A stretch of 64,000 bases of DNA from JAGVPT01 sp964439265 (lineage in GTDB: Bacteria; Bacteroidota; Ignavibacteria; UBA10030; UBA8401). The stretch spans positions 6,785-70,784 of the forward strand of contig CAYTOA010000019.1 in the NCBI GenBank assembly GCA_964439265.1, in the 5' to 3' direction. The notes under the pieces were generated by a model. It worked only from the letters and a program-made list of their open reading frames with translations, ran no database searches and was not told the origin of the DNA. Below are positions 8,720-15,735 of the stretch, in pieces; position 1 is the stretch's first letter, and every line of letters starts with the position of its first letter. A program made the position numbers and the translations under genes.

Positions 8720-8874
8720 GTGGGTTACTTTGTTTTAAATAACTGGCAATATTATCCCTCGATGCGTTCGCTCCGCTCACTTACTCAGGATGAACATGGC
8801 CTGTACACCCTGAGCAAGTCCCGATGTTTTTTTATCGGGATGCGTCGAAGGGTCGATCAAGCAAAGTAGCCCAC
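8720..8874. mobile_element. MITE-like palindromic element, 155 bp
   Basis: Terminal inverted repeats GTGGGTTACTTTG (8720-8732) and CAAAGTAGCCCAC (8862-8874) match at 12 of 13 positions. The interior is an imperfect palindrome containing GTTCGCTCCGCTCACTTACT and ACCCTGAGCAAGTCCCGATG words. A diverged relative lies at 49154-49338. It codes for nothing and occupies much of the 409-base gap between dacB and tsaD; the rest of that gap (8512-8719) shows no gene. Confidence 0.6.
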
Positions 8875-8886
8875 CACTTCCCGTTT

Positions 8887-8914
8887 TTGATATTCTCCTC
8901 TCATTTGTTATATT
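8887..8914 (+). promoter_or_regulatory. Sigma-70-type promoter for tsaD, possibly leaderless
   Basis: TTGATA (8887-8892) and TATATT (8909-8914) are 16 bases apart. The expected transcription start falls on or next to the ATG at 8921, and no Shine-Dalgarno is present. This mirrors the arrangement before the cysteine desulfurase gene. Confidence 0.5.
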
Positions 8915-8920
8915 TAAAAC

Positions 8921-9949
8921 ATGGATAAACCGGTGGTGATCTTAGGGATAGAAACTTCGTGCGATGAAACGTCTGCCGCAGTGATGCGCGACGGTCGATT
9001 GCTCTCGAATGTCGTTTCTTCACAGTTTGTTCACGAGCAATACGGAGGTGTAGTGCCCGAGCTTGCATCTCGGGCTCACCAGAAGTTGATGATCCCCATT
9101 GTCGAGGAAGCGCTGGCAAAAGCGAACGTTTCTCAGAAAGATTTGTCTGCCGTTGCCGGTGTGATCGGCCCCGGATTGATGGGTTCTCTGCTTGTGGGAT
9201 TGAATTTCGGCAAATCATATGCCTACGGACTCGGAATCCCTTTTATCGGCGTCAATCACATGGAAGCCCACATTTATTCAAATTTTATTGAGGAACCCTG
9301 GCCTTCCTTTCCCTTCGTATGCCTCACCGTATCCGGCGGCCATACTCAGCTGGTTGTGATGCGTGAAGATTTTCAGTATGAAACGATCGGCCAGACTCGC
9401 GACGATGCCGCGGGAGAAGCATTTGACAAAGTGGCAAAAATGCTGGACCTCGGGTATCCTGGAGGCCCAAAAGTGGACGCGCTTGCTAAAGAGGGCAACG
9501 CCGAAGCCGTCAGCTTTCCGAGGTCCTTTTTGGACGACGACCCGTTTGGGTTCAGTTTCAGCGGTATCAAAACCTCTGTTCTCTATTACCTTCGGGACAA
9601 TCACCGCGCCGGTATTTCGAAAGCTGAATTGGCGGATATCTGTGCAAGTTTTCAGGCGTCGGTTGTTGATGTTCTGGTGATCAAGACGATAGCCGCCGCG
9701 GAGGAATATGGGGTCAAAGATATCGCGATGGCTGGGGGCGTCTCTGCCAACTCCGGACTCCGGCGTGCGATGAGTGCCGCGGCGTCTCATGCTCATCTTA
9801 CGTTATTCGTCCCAAAACTCGAATACTGTACAGATAACGCTGCGATGATTTCCGCGGTCGGTTATCGGAAATATCTTCGAAAATCCTTTTCTCCGATTTC
9901 GGAGAGCGCTGTTGCGGGATTGGAACTTGGCGCGCAATTTACCAATTGA
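8921..9949 (+). CDS. tsaD: tRNA N6-adenosine threonylcarbamoyltransferase TsaD
   Basis: The enzyme transfers the threonylcarbamoyl group to A37 of ANN-decoding tRNAs, working with TsaB and TsaE. Diagnostic features are the N-terminal ILGIETSCDETSAAV nucleotide fold start, VPELASRAH, and the metal-binding pair in NHMEAH (H113 and H117). Further on are the glycine-rich SGGHTQL and the C-terminal GGVSANSGLR and CTDNAAMI motifs. The length of 342 residues is normal. trpA follows after 13 bases. Confidence 0.97.
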   Translation: MDKPVVILGIETSCDETSAAVMRDGRLLSNVVSSQFVHEQYGGVVPELASRAHQKLMIPIVEEALAKANVSQKDLSAVAGVIGPGLMGSLLVGLNFGKSYAYGLGIPFIGVNHMEAHIYSNFIEEPWPSFPFVCLTVSGGHTQLVVMREDFQYETIGQTRDDAAGEAFDKVAKMLDLGYPGGPKVDALAKEGNAEAVSFPRSFLDDDPFGFSFSGIKTSVLYYLRDNHRAGISKAELADICASFQASVVDVLVIKTIAAAEEYGVKDIAMAGGVSANSGLRRAMSAAASHAHLTLFVPKLEYCTDNAAMISAVGYRKYLRKSFSPISESAVAGLELGAQFTN

Positions 9950-9962
9950 AGCAGACTTCAAC

Positions 9963-10757
9963 GTGAACCGTATCCGTACCGTTTTCCAGAAGCTCAAATC
10001 CGAAAAAAAGAAAGCGCTTATACCGTACATAACGCCGGAATTTCCGATCGTAGGGACGACCGTTCCTTTGATCCTCGGGCTCGAGGAAGCCGGCGCAAAC
10101 CTGATCGAAGTGGGAATACCGTTTTCGGACCCAATTGCCGATGGAGTCACGATCCAGCATTCATCCCACATAGCCATTCAGAACGGCGCGACGATACACA
10201 AAGTGCTGGAATCGGTGAAAGAAGCCCGGCAGAAATCGGAAATCCCTGTGGTGCTGATGGGATACGTGAATCCGATTCTTCGGTACGGCATGGAGAGTTT
10301 CCTTCGAGATGCAGTTCAGTCCGGAGTGGACGGGGTGATCGTTCCAGATTTACTTCCTGAAGAAAGCGAAGAATGGCGGGAGCTTTCATCAAAGTATGCC
10401 GTGAGCAATATCTTCCTGATAGCCCCGACAACTCCTGTACAGAGAATTCAGTACCTCGATTCCATTTCGACGGATTTTTCGTACTGCGTTTCGGTCACCG
10501 GTGTGACCGGCGCTCGCTCAAGCCATGGCGATGCTGACGCGCTTGATGCGTTTCTTGCCCGCGTGAAGGAAAATACCCAGAAGCCCTTCGTTGTCGGATT
10601 CGGCATATCGAAGCGGGACCAGGTGGAGACGATGTGCCGTACTGCGGACGGCGTGGTGGTAGGTTCTGCGCTGCTTCGCGGCATCGAGAACGAGAAGACC
10701 ATCGACGGGGTTGTGGCGACAGCCGGCGCATTCTTCTCTTCGCTGCAACATGGTTAG
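9963..10757 (+). CDS. trpA: Tryptophan synthase alpha chain
   Basis: Cleaves indole-3-glycerol phosphate to indole in the last step of tryptophan synthesis. I choose the GTG at 9963 over an in-frame ATG at 9912 inside tsaD. With it the catalytic residues fall at Glu49 (NLIEVGIPF) and Asp60 (DPIADG), exactly as in E. coli TrpA, and the length of 264 residues is standard. The phosphate-binding loop region VTGVTGARSS and the later GFGISKRDQ are intact. No trpB is nearby, so the trp genes are dispersed. A chorismate mutase gene follows. Confidence 0.94.
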   Translation: MNRIRTVFQKLKSEKKKALIPYITPEFPIVGTTVPLILGLEEAGANLIEVGIPFSDPIADGVTIQHSSHIAIQNGATIHKVLESVKEARQKSEIPVVLMGYVNPILRYGMESFLRDAVQSGVDGVIVPDLLPEESEEWRELSSKYAVSNIFLIAPTTPVQRIQYLDSISTDFSYCVSVTGVTGARSSHGDADALDAFLARVKENTQKPFVVGFGISKRDQVETMCRTADGVVVGSALLRGIENEKTIDGVVATAGAFFSSLQHG

Positions 10758-10810
10758 TCAATCCGTACGTGTCTGCTGAAATATATGACCACAACATATC
10801 GGGACGACTG

Positions 10811-11107
10811 ATGGCTTTAATAGATGAGTGGCGGATCAAGATCGACAATGTCGACAGGAAACTGGTCGACCTGCTCAACGAGCGTGCGCGGTATGCAGAT
10901 GAGATCGGAAAGATAAAGGAACAGCTCGGCTTGGACGCCTACTCGCCGCGGCGCGAACATGAAGTATTGGAGAATGTGCTGGGCACCAACAAAGGTCCCC
11001 TGTCGGACGCAGCGCTCCGCCGTCTGTTCGAACGCATCATCGACGAATCCCGGAAACTTGAACGTGAGGCAATGATTGAACGGAAGAAATCTTCTGCGCA
11101 GAAATAA
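10811..11107 (+). CDS. Chorismate mutase (AroQ type)
   Basis: A 98-residue all-helical AroQ-fold protein that converts chorismate to prephenate for phenylalanine and tyrosine. The first helix IDNVDRKLVDLLNERARYADEIGKIK carries the conserved active-site Arg and Lys pattern, and RREHEVLENV follows as in the second helix. The frame is open from further upstream, but the ATG at 10811 gives the normal family length. The preceding trpA makes this a small aromatic amino-acid unit. The 3' end overlaps the start of mltG by 32 bases. Confidence 0.88.
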   Translation: MALIDEWRIKIDNVDRKLVDLLNERARYADEIGKIKEQLGLDAYSPRREHEVLENVLGTNKGPLSDAALRRLFERIIDESRKLEREAMIERKKSSAQK

Positions 11108-12122
11108 GATCGCATCATTAGGCGTGATCCGCATTGCTGGAACGATCGTATTTCTCCTGCTTCTTCTTACGCTTTATCTCATGATGTGGGAACCCAATTC
11201 GTTCGAACCATCCCCGAAGATCGTCACCGTGAGCCGCGGCGAAAATTTCAGCCAGGTTGTTGAGGCATTCGCGTCGTCGGGTCTGATCTCACATCCGGCG
11301 TTATTCAGGATCAGCGGGAAGGTCTTCGGGTATGCCGGGAAGATCAAGATCGGCAAATATAGTTTTCAAAGCGGCGTCTCGAACCGTGAGATTCTTTACG
11401 CGATCAGCACAGGGACGTCTACGGCGAACCCCTCCGTAACTATTTATGAGGGGCTGCGCGGAACGTTCATTGCAAAGATCCTGAAACGTGATGTAGGAAT
11501 AGATTCCGTCAAATTAGCCCAGCAATTCGGCGACACATCGCTCATCCAATTGAAGAATCACGGTGCTTCTTCGCTGGAAGGTTTTCTCCTCCCTGAGACG
11601 TATGAGTTTTACTGGCAGGTCGATGAGCGGGAGATCGTGCGCGACATGCTCGCGGAGTTTCGAAGATTTTTTGCAGACAGTTTGCAGCAGCAAGCCAAGA
11701 AGATGAAGATGACCATCGGACAGGTACTGACGATGGCTTCCATTGTTGAAGGGGAAACAGTTCTTGACCGGGAACGGCCGATTATTGCCGGACTCTATTA
11801 CAATCGTCTTCATCGGGGAATGAAACTTGAAGCCGACCCCACGATTCAATACATCATCCCCGATGGTCCGCGCAGGCTTTTCTATAACGATCTCCGAATT
11901 GACTCGCCGTATAACACGTACAAGAAATACGGCCTCCCGCCGGGGCCGATCAATAACCCGGGAAGGAAATCTATCCTTGCCGCTTTGTACCCAGCCAGGC
12001 ATAATTACCTTTATTTTGTAGCCGACGGATTGGGAGGACATCGGTTTGCGCGGACGTACGAGGAACATTTACGGAACGTACGGGCATATCGACGGGCTCA
12101 CGCGTCCGCGGTCGCACACTAG
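11076..12122 (+). CDS. mltG: Endolytic murein transglycosylase MltG
   Basis: An inner-membrane lytic transglycosylase thought to terminate nascent glycan strands. One N-terminal membrane segment (about residues 18-37) is followed by the YceG fold. The catalytic glutamate lies in MASIVEGETVLDRERPIIAG, and NRL, LEADPTIQY and YNTYKKYGLPPGPINNPG are family signatures. The length of 348 residues is normal. The start overlaps the chorismate mutase gene by 32 bases, which suggests coupled translation. Confidence 0.94.
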   Translation: MNGRNLLRRNKIASLGVIRIAGTIVFLLLLLTLYLMMWEPNSFEPSPKIVTVSRGENFSQVVEAFASSGLISHPALFRISGKVFGYAGKIKIGKYSFQSGVSNREILYAISTGTSTANPSVTIYEGLRGTFIAKILKRDVGIDSVKLAQQFGDTSLIQLKNHGASSLEGFLLPETYEFYWQVDEREIVRDMLAEFRRFFADSLQQQAKKMKMTIGQVLTMASIVEGETVLDRERPIIAGLYYNRLHRGMKLEADPTIQYIIPDGPRRLFYNDLRIDSPYNTYKKYGLPPGPINNPGRKSILAALYPARHNYLYFVADGLGGHRFARTYEEHLRNVRAYRRAHASAVAH

Positions 12123-12239
12123 GAAATCTGCTTATTCTTCGAAGATGTTGGACCCCGGTTCTATTCATTTGTTCGAAAACACTCAAGACTTCAAGAAATA
12201 TCGGCCATCCTACCCGCCATCTTTGTCGGAGGAATTGAT

Positions 12240-12268
12240 TTGACTTTCCGCGGCTAATTTTATATAAT
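12240..12268 (+). promoter_or_regulatory. Near-consensus sigma-70 promoter for sppA
   Basis: TTGACT (12240-12245) and TATAAT (12263-12268) are 17 bases apart, one base from full consensus. The predicted transcript starts near 12275, leaving a leader of about 36 bases before the ATG at 12311 with no obvious Shine-Dalgarno. Confidence 0.75.
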
Positions 12269-12310
12269 TGTATACGATTCAATGACTTAGACACTTTTTT
12301 TACTCCCCCT

Positions 12311-13213
12311 ATGACGAAGACAACGAAGTGGGTACTCGCGGGCATCGGAACAGTATTCGTTCTTTTCGTCTTGTTCTGGGGGGCAGTTCTCTTTTTCGTC
12401 TTTCAGGGAGACAACGACGAAGAGTACTCGTCCGGCAGCGGCGGGACTCTGGCGATCGTTGAATTGAAGGACGAAATCCTCTCGTCGGAAAATATCGTTC
12501 GTCAGATAAAAAAATATCGCGAGACATCGTCCGTGAAGGGGATCGTCTTACGCATCGAATCTCCAGGCGGCGGAGTTTCGGCCAGTCAGGAAATTTATGA
12601 GGAAGTGAAAAAAACGCGCGACAGCGGCAAGCCGGTTGTGGTATCGATGGGTTCTGTTGCGGCGAGCGGCGGGTATTATGTTTCGTGCGGCGCAACCAAA
12701 ATAGTCGCGAATCCGGGAACCGTGACCGGGAGCATTGGAGTGATTTCACAGTTTATGAATTTCAATCAGCTGATGGGGAAGGTCGGCGTCGGTACAACGA
12801 CGGTGAAAAGCGGCAAGTTTAAAGATACAGGCAACCCGTACCGGGAGATGACGGAAGAGGAAAAGAAATATTTCCAGGAAACGATCGATGAAGTGTATCA
12901 GCAATTTCTGTCGGTCGTGGAAACCGAACGGAAGCTCTCGCACGAAGCTGCAAAAAAACTCGCCGACGGAAGAATCTTCACAGGGAAGAAGGCGTATGAA
13001 GTCGGCTTGGTCGACACGCTTGGGACATATGAAGATGCGATTGCTCTCGCCGCACATCTCGCGGGAATTTCCGGGGCACCAAGGATTCTGAAAGAAAGAA
13101 AAAAAGAACGTCTGTCGGACATCCTCTTCGGCAGCCTCAAAGAAGAGATTGTCGGCTTGAAGCAGGATCTGCTGAGCCAGCCGATGCTGCAATACAAACT
13201 CACACAACCGTAA
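12311..13213 (+). CDS. sppA: Signal peptide peptidase SppA, short 36K type
   Basis: A membrane-bound serine protease of the S49 family that degrades cleaved signal peptides. One N-terminal membrane segment covers about residues 8-31. The catalytic serine is S119 in MGSVAASGGYY and the general-base lysine is K171 in KSGKFKD. Their spacing of 52 residues equals that of Bacillus subtilis SppA. The SPGGGV oxyanion-region motif is present. At 300 residues it is the single-domain form, unlike the double-length E. coli enzyme. It is followed after 18 bases by an HU gene. Confidence 0.94.
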   Translation: MTKTTKWVLAGIGTVFVLFVLFWGAVLFFVFQGDNDEEYSSGSGGTLAIVELKDEILSSENIVRQIKKYRETSSVKGIVLRIESPGGGVSASQEIYEEVKKTRDSGKPVVVSMGSVAASGGYYVSCGATKIVANPGTVTGSIGVISQFMNFNQLMGKVGVGTTTVKSGKFKDTGNPYREMTEEEKKYFQETIDEVYQQFLSVVETERKLSHEAAKKLADGRIFTGKKAYEVGLVDTLGTYEDAIALAAHLAGISGAPRILKERKKERLSDILFGSLKEEIVGLKQDLLSQPMLQYKLTQP

Positions 13214-13231
13214 CAACACAGGAGAACGCAC

Positions 13232-13528
13232 TTGACCAAAGCAGATATTGTGGACGTCATTGCATCCGGCACAGGCCTGACAAAGGTTGAAACTGAAGCA
13301 GTTGTCGACGGATTCATCCAAACCGTGATCGCCTCGCTGCGCGACGGAAAAAACATCGAGATCCGGGGATTCGGCAGCTTTAAAGTGAAAAAACGCAAAG
13401 GAAGAGTTGCCCGCAATCCGCGGACAGGCGAGCAGGTCCAGGTTGACGAACATTATGTTCCTATTTTTAAAGTTTCAAAGGATTTGAAAGCGATCGTGAA
13501 TGAGAATCTCAAGAAAACTCTCGGTTAA
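13232..13528 (+). CDS. HU/IHF-family DNA-binding protein
   Basis: A 98-residue nucleoid-associated protein that bends DNA as a dimer. The HU signature GFGSFKVKKRKGRVARNPRTGE covers the start of the DNA-binding beta arm. The start codon is TTG at 13232, supported by a CAGGAGA Shine-Dalgarno 8 bases before it; no ATG fits. HU and IHF subunits cannot be separated from this sequence. Confidence 0.92.
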   Translation: MTKADIVDVIASGTGLTKVETEAVVDGFIQTVIASLRDGKNIEIRGFGSFKVKKRKGRVARNPRTGEQVQVDEHYVPIFKVSKDLKAIVNENLKKTLG

Positions 13529-13549
13529 GTTTTTCGGAAAGAAGAAGTC

Positions 13550-14431
13550 GTGGCTGTAAGACCATCCATTGTATGCGGCAACTGCGGTTCGGCACTGGCT
13601 GTCGATGATAAGTTCTGCGCCAAATGCGGAACAGCCGTTTTGTGGGAAGATACCGCACAAGCAGTGAAGGAAGAAATCCCAGAGCCGTCCTCGGTCGTTG
13701 TCTGTTCATCCTGTGGGATTCCCAATTCGTCGGAGAATACTATCTGCAGCGGATGCGGTTCACCGTTAAGCGCCGCGTCGTCGGTTCCGTCGTCCAAACT
13801 TCCAGCGAAGAAGAAAGGGAACACCTCGGACAAACAGCCGGAACGAAAAGGACAAATTAGAAAGAAGATCGAGTCCTGGAAAGTATTATCGATCGCAGGG
13901 GGTGTTGTGGTTCTCGTCCTCGTGGGGATCGGCGTCTTTCGCAATCCTCCGAAAGAAGCTTCAACGGAAAACCAGGCGCTTGACAACAACTCCGCACCCG
14001 CTGTAAGCCCGACGCTTGTAACCGATATCGAAGAGATGCAGAAGACGGTGGATGCATCCCCGAACGACGCGGGGGCGCTTCTGCGTTTGGCGAACGCATT
14101 GCACGACGCGAAATTCCTGCCCCGCGCGATTGAGTCATACAAAAAGTATCTGCGACTCAAGCCCGCCGACGCCGACGCCAGGGTGGATATGGGGATATGT
14201 TACTATGAAAGCGGCGATTCTCCGACAGCGATCAAAGAAATGCAGACGGCGTTGTCGTACGACCCGAAGCATCAAATGGCCTTGTTCAACCTCGGTATTG
14301 TGACTCTCAACCAGGGCAACCTTCAGCAGTCGAACGAGTGGTTCAGGAAGGCTGCCGGTGTCAACCCGAACACGCAGGTCGGACAGCGGGCGCAGCAAAT
14401 ACTCAGCCAACATTCAACCATTCAACAATAA
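13550..14431 (+). CDS. Double zinc-ribbon, membrane and TPR protein
   Basis: A 293-residue protein of unknown function. Residues about 7-25 and 50-72 form two CxxC...CxxC zinc ribbons (CGNCG...CAKCG and CSSCG...CSGCG). After a basic linker there is one membrane segment (about 110-126, VLSIAGGVVVLVLVGIGVF). The C-terminal half has three TPR repeats, for example the one ending YLRLKPADADARVDMG. The start is GTG at 13550 with an AAAGAAGAAG Shine-Dalgarno. The layout suggests cytoplasmic zinc ribbons and an extracytoplasmic TPR domain that binds a partner. Confidence 0.8.
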   Translation: MAVRPSIVCGNCGSALAVDDKFCAKCGTAVLWEDTAQAVKEEIPEPSSVVVCSSCGIPNSSENTICSGCGSPLSAASSVPSSKLPAKKKGNTSDKQPERKGQIRKKIESWKVLSIAGGVVVLVLVGIGVFRNPPKEASTENQALDNNSAPAVSPTLVTDIEEMQKTVDASPNDAGALLRLANALHDAKFLPRAIESYKKYLRLKPADADARVDMGICYYESGDSPTAIKEMQTALSYDPKHQMALFNLGIVTLNQGNLQQSNEWFRKAAGVNPNTQVGQRAQQILSQHSTIQQ

Positions 14432-14452
14432 ATCTTAAGGAGGGCATTCCAC

Positions 14453-14548
14453 ATGCCTAGCGGAAAAAAACGCAAACGCCATAAAATGGCAACCCATAAA
14501 AGAAAGAAACGGCTGCGAAAGATGCGCCACAAGAAGAAGATCCGATAA
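14453..14548 (+). CDS. bS22-like small basic protein (AURKAIP1/COX24 domain)
   Basis: A 31-residue, extremely basic protein starting MPSGKKRKRHKMATHKRKKR. It matches the short AURKAIP1/COX24-type (DUF1713) proteins, bacterial relatives of mitochondrial ribosomal protein mS38 and of the small-subunit protein bS22. A perfect AAGGAGGG Shine-Dalgarno (14437-14444) lies 8 bases before the ATG, and a strong hairpin follows. It is easily missed because of its size. The ribosomal role is inferred from family resemblance. Confidence 0.85.
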   Translation: MPSGKKRKRHKMATHKRKKRLRKMRHKKKIR

Positions 14549-14555
14549 ACCATGG

Positions 14556-14590
14556 AACTGCTCACAACGTTATGTTGTGAGCAGTTCTTA
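14556..14590 (+). terminator. Strong terminator hairpin
   Basis: A perfect 13-base-pair stem (AACTGCTCACAAC at 14556-14568 with its complement at 14574-14586) has a 5-base loop. It follows the bS22-like gene by 7 bases. The T run after it is weak (CTTAATGTT). Confidence 0.7.
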
Positions 14591-14627
14591 ATGTTATGAA
14601 TGCGGGGAATGTGCGATAGCTTTTCCC

Positions 14628-14691
14628 TAGGAACGGTCTTTCGACCGTTCCTACCGTCGCCAAAATGTAGGAACGGATGGAAATCCGTTCC
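14628..14691. repeat. Two tandem hairpins of a GGAACGG palindromic repeat
   Basis: TAGGAACGGTC pairs with GACCGTTCCTA (14628-14653). GGAACGGAT pairs with ATCCGTTCC (14670-14691). Both are built on the same GGAACGG word, separated by 16 bases, in the noncoding stretch before the YtxH gene. They look like a REP-type intergenic repeat. Confidence 0.65.
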
Positions 14692-14774
14692 AGAACCGTA
14701 AATTCCACTGCTTGATTTTTCTGAGAAATAATGTTACTCTGTTTTATACGCTCATCTGAACACTGGAGGATTCA

Positions 14775-15167
14775 ATGTCTGCAGAAGAAGAAAATGGAAT
14801 GAGGAAGGGATTACTGTTCGGCTTCATCGCCGGAGGAGTAATAGGGGCGCTTGTCGCATTGCTCTACGCTCCGAAACCGGGCAAGGAATTACGCGCGGAT
14901 ATCAAGAATAAAGCGGGAGAGATCATCGATGATGCCGAAGGATATATTACCGTCGCGAAGTCCAAAGCCGTCGATATTATCAACGAAGGGAAAAAACGTT
15001 CCGAAAGCCTGATTTCCGAGGCAAAGAAACGGGCAGAAACCCTTCTCGGCGACGCCGAAAAGATTCTCACGGACGCGAAGGAAAGAGCAAGCACCGAAGA
15101 GACGAAAATTAAAAGCGCCGTTCGGGCCGGGGCAGAAGCATTCCGGGGCGAAAGAAACAAGTCATAG
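14775..15167 (+). CDS. YtxH domain protein
   Basis: A 130-residue protein with an N-terminal membrane segment (about residues 11-28, LLFGFIAGGVIGALVALLYAP). The YtxH hallmark APKPGKELR follows, and then a long Lys/Glu/Ala-rich helical tail. Such proteins are linked to general stress in Bacillus, but the molecular function is unknown. A CTGGAGGA Shine-Dalgarno precedes the ATG. It pairs with the DUF948-like gene downstream, as ytxG and ytxH do in Bacillus. Confidence 0.85.
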   Translation: MSAEEENGMRKGLLFGFIAGGVIGALVALLYAPKPGKELRADIKNKAGEIIDDAEGYITVAKSKAVDIINEGKKRSESLISEAKKRAETLLGDAEKILTDAKERASTEETKIKSAVRAGAEAFRGERNKS

Positions 15168-15201
15168 TGACAATCCTGTATTTTAATAAGCGGAGATCCC
15201 C

Positions 15202-15588
15202 GTGAACACTCTCTTGATGGTGGCTCAGATTATCCTTGTGTTGTCGCTGACCGCTCTCGCGTTGTACCTTATGGTTGTCCTGACGAAGGTAAAATCCATG
15301 CTGGGACAGATCGAGTCCGACGTCAAAGAAGTGAGCGTGAGAGTGATTCCGGTGCTGGAGAATATGGAGGTGATCACTTCGAAGCTTCGGTCCATCACGG
15401 CGAACGTTGACGACCAGATGACGATCGTAAGGAGTTCTGTTCAATCCCTGAAAGAAATTGCCGACAACGTTCTGGATTTTGAGCGACAGGTGCAGGATCG
15501 GATCGAGGCGCCTGTGTTGGAAGTCGCGGGTATCCTGGGCTCGGTCGTTCGAGGCATCGCCGCATTCATCAACCGCCTGCGAGGATAG
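15202..15588 (+). CDS. DUF948-like (YtxG-type) membrane protein
   Basis: A 128-residue protein with one N-terminal membrane helix (about residues 5-26) and a long helical region with regular hydrophobic spacing. This resembles DUF948/YtxG proteins that accompany YtxH. The start is GTG at 15202 with a CGGAG Shine-Dalgarno. It lies 34 bases after the YtxH gene and is probably cotranscribed with it. Confidence 0.72.
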   Translation: MNTLLMVAQIILVLSLTALALYLMVVLTKVKSMLGQIESDVKEVSVRVIPVLENMEVITSKLRSITANVDDQMTIVRSSVQSLKEIADNVLDFERQVQDRIEAPVLEVAGILGSVVRGIAAFINRLRG

Positions 15589-15735
15589 TTCACCATTCTT
15601 CACACCGTGAGACCTGAAACTCTCACTGCCTTCTAGTTACTTCATCCGCGGAGAGTCTATTTCCGTTCACCGCAGTGCTTCGCCGGATGAATCATCTCGT
15701 ACACGCTTACTCGCAACATTATTAAGGAGTCGATA

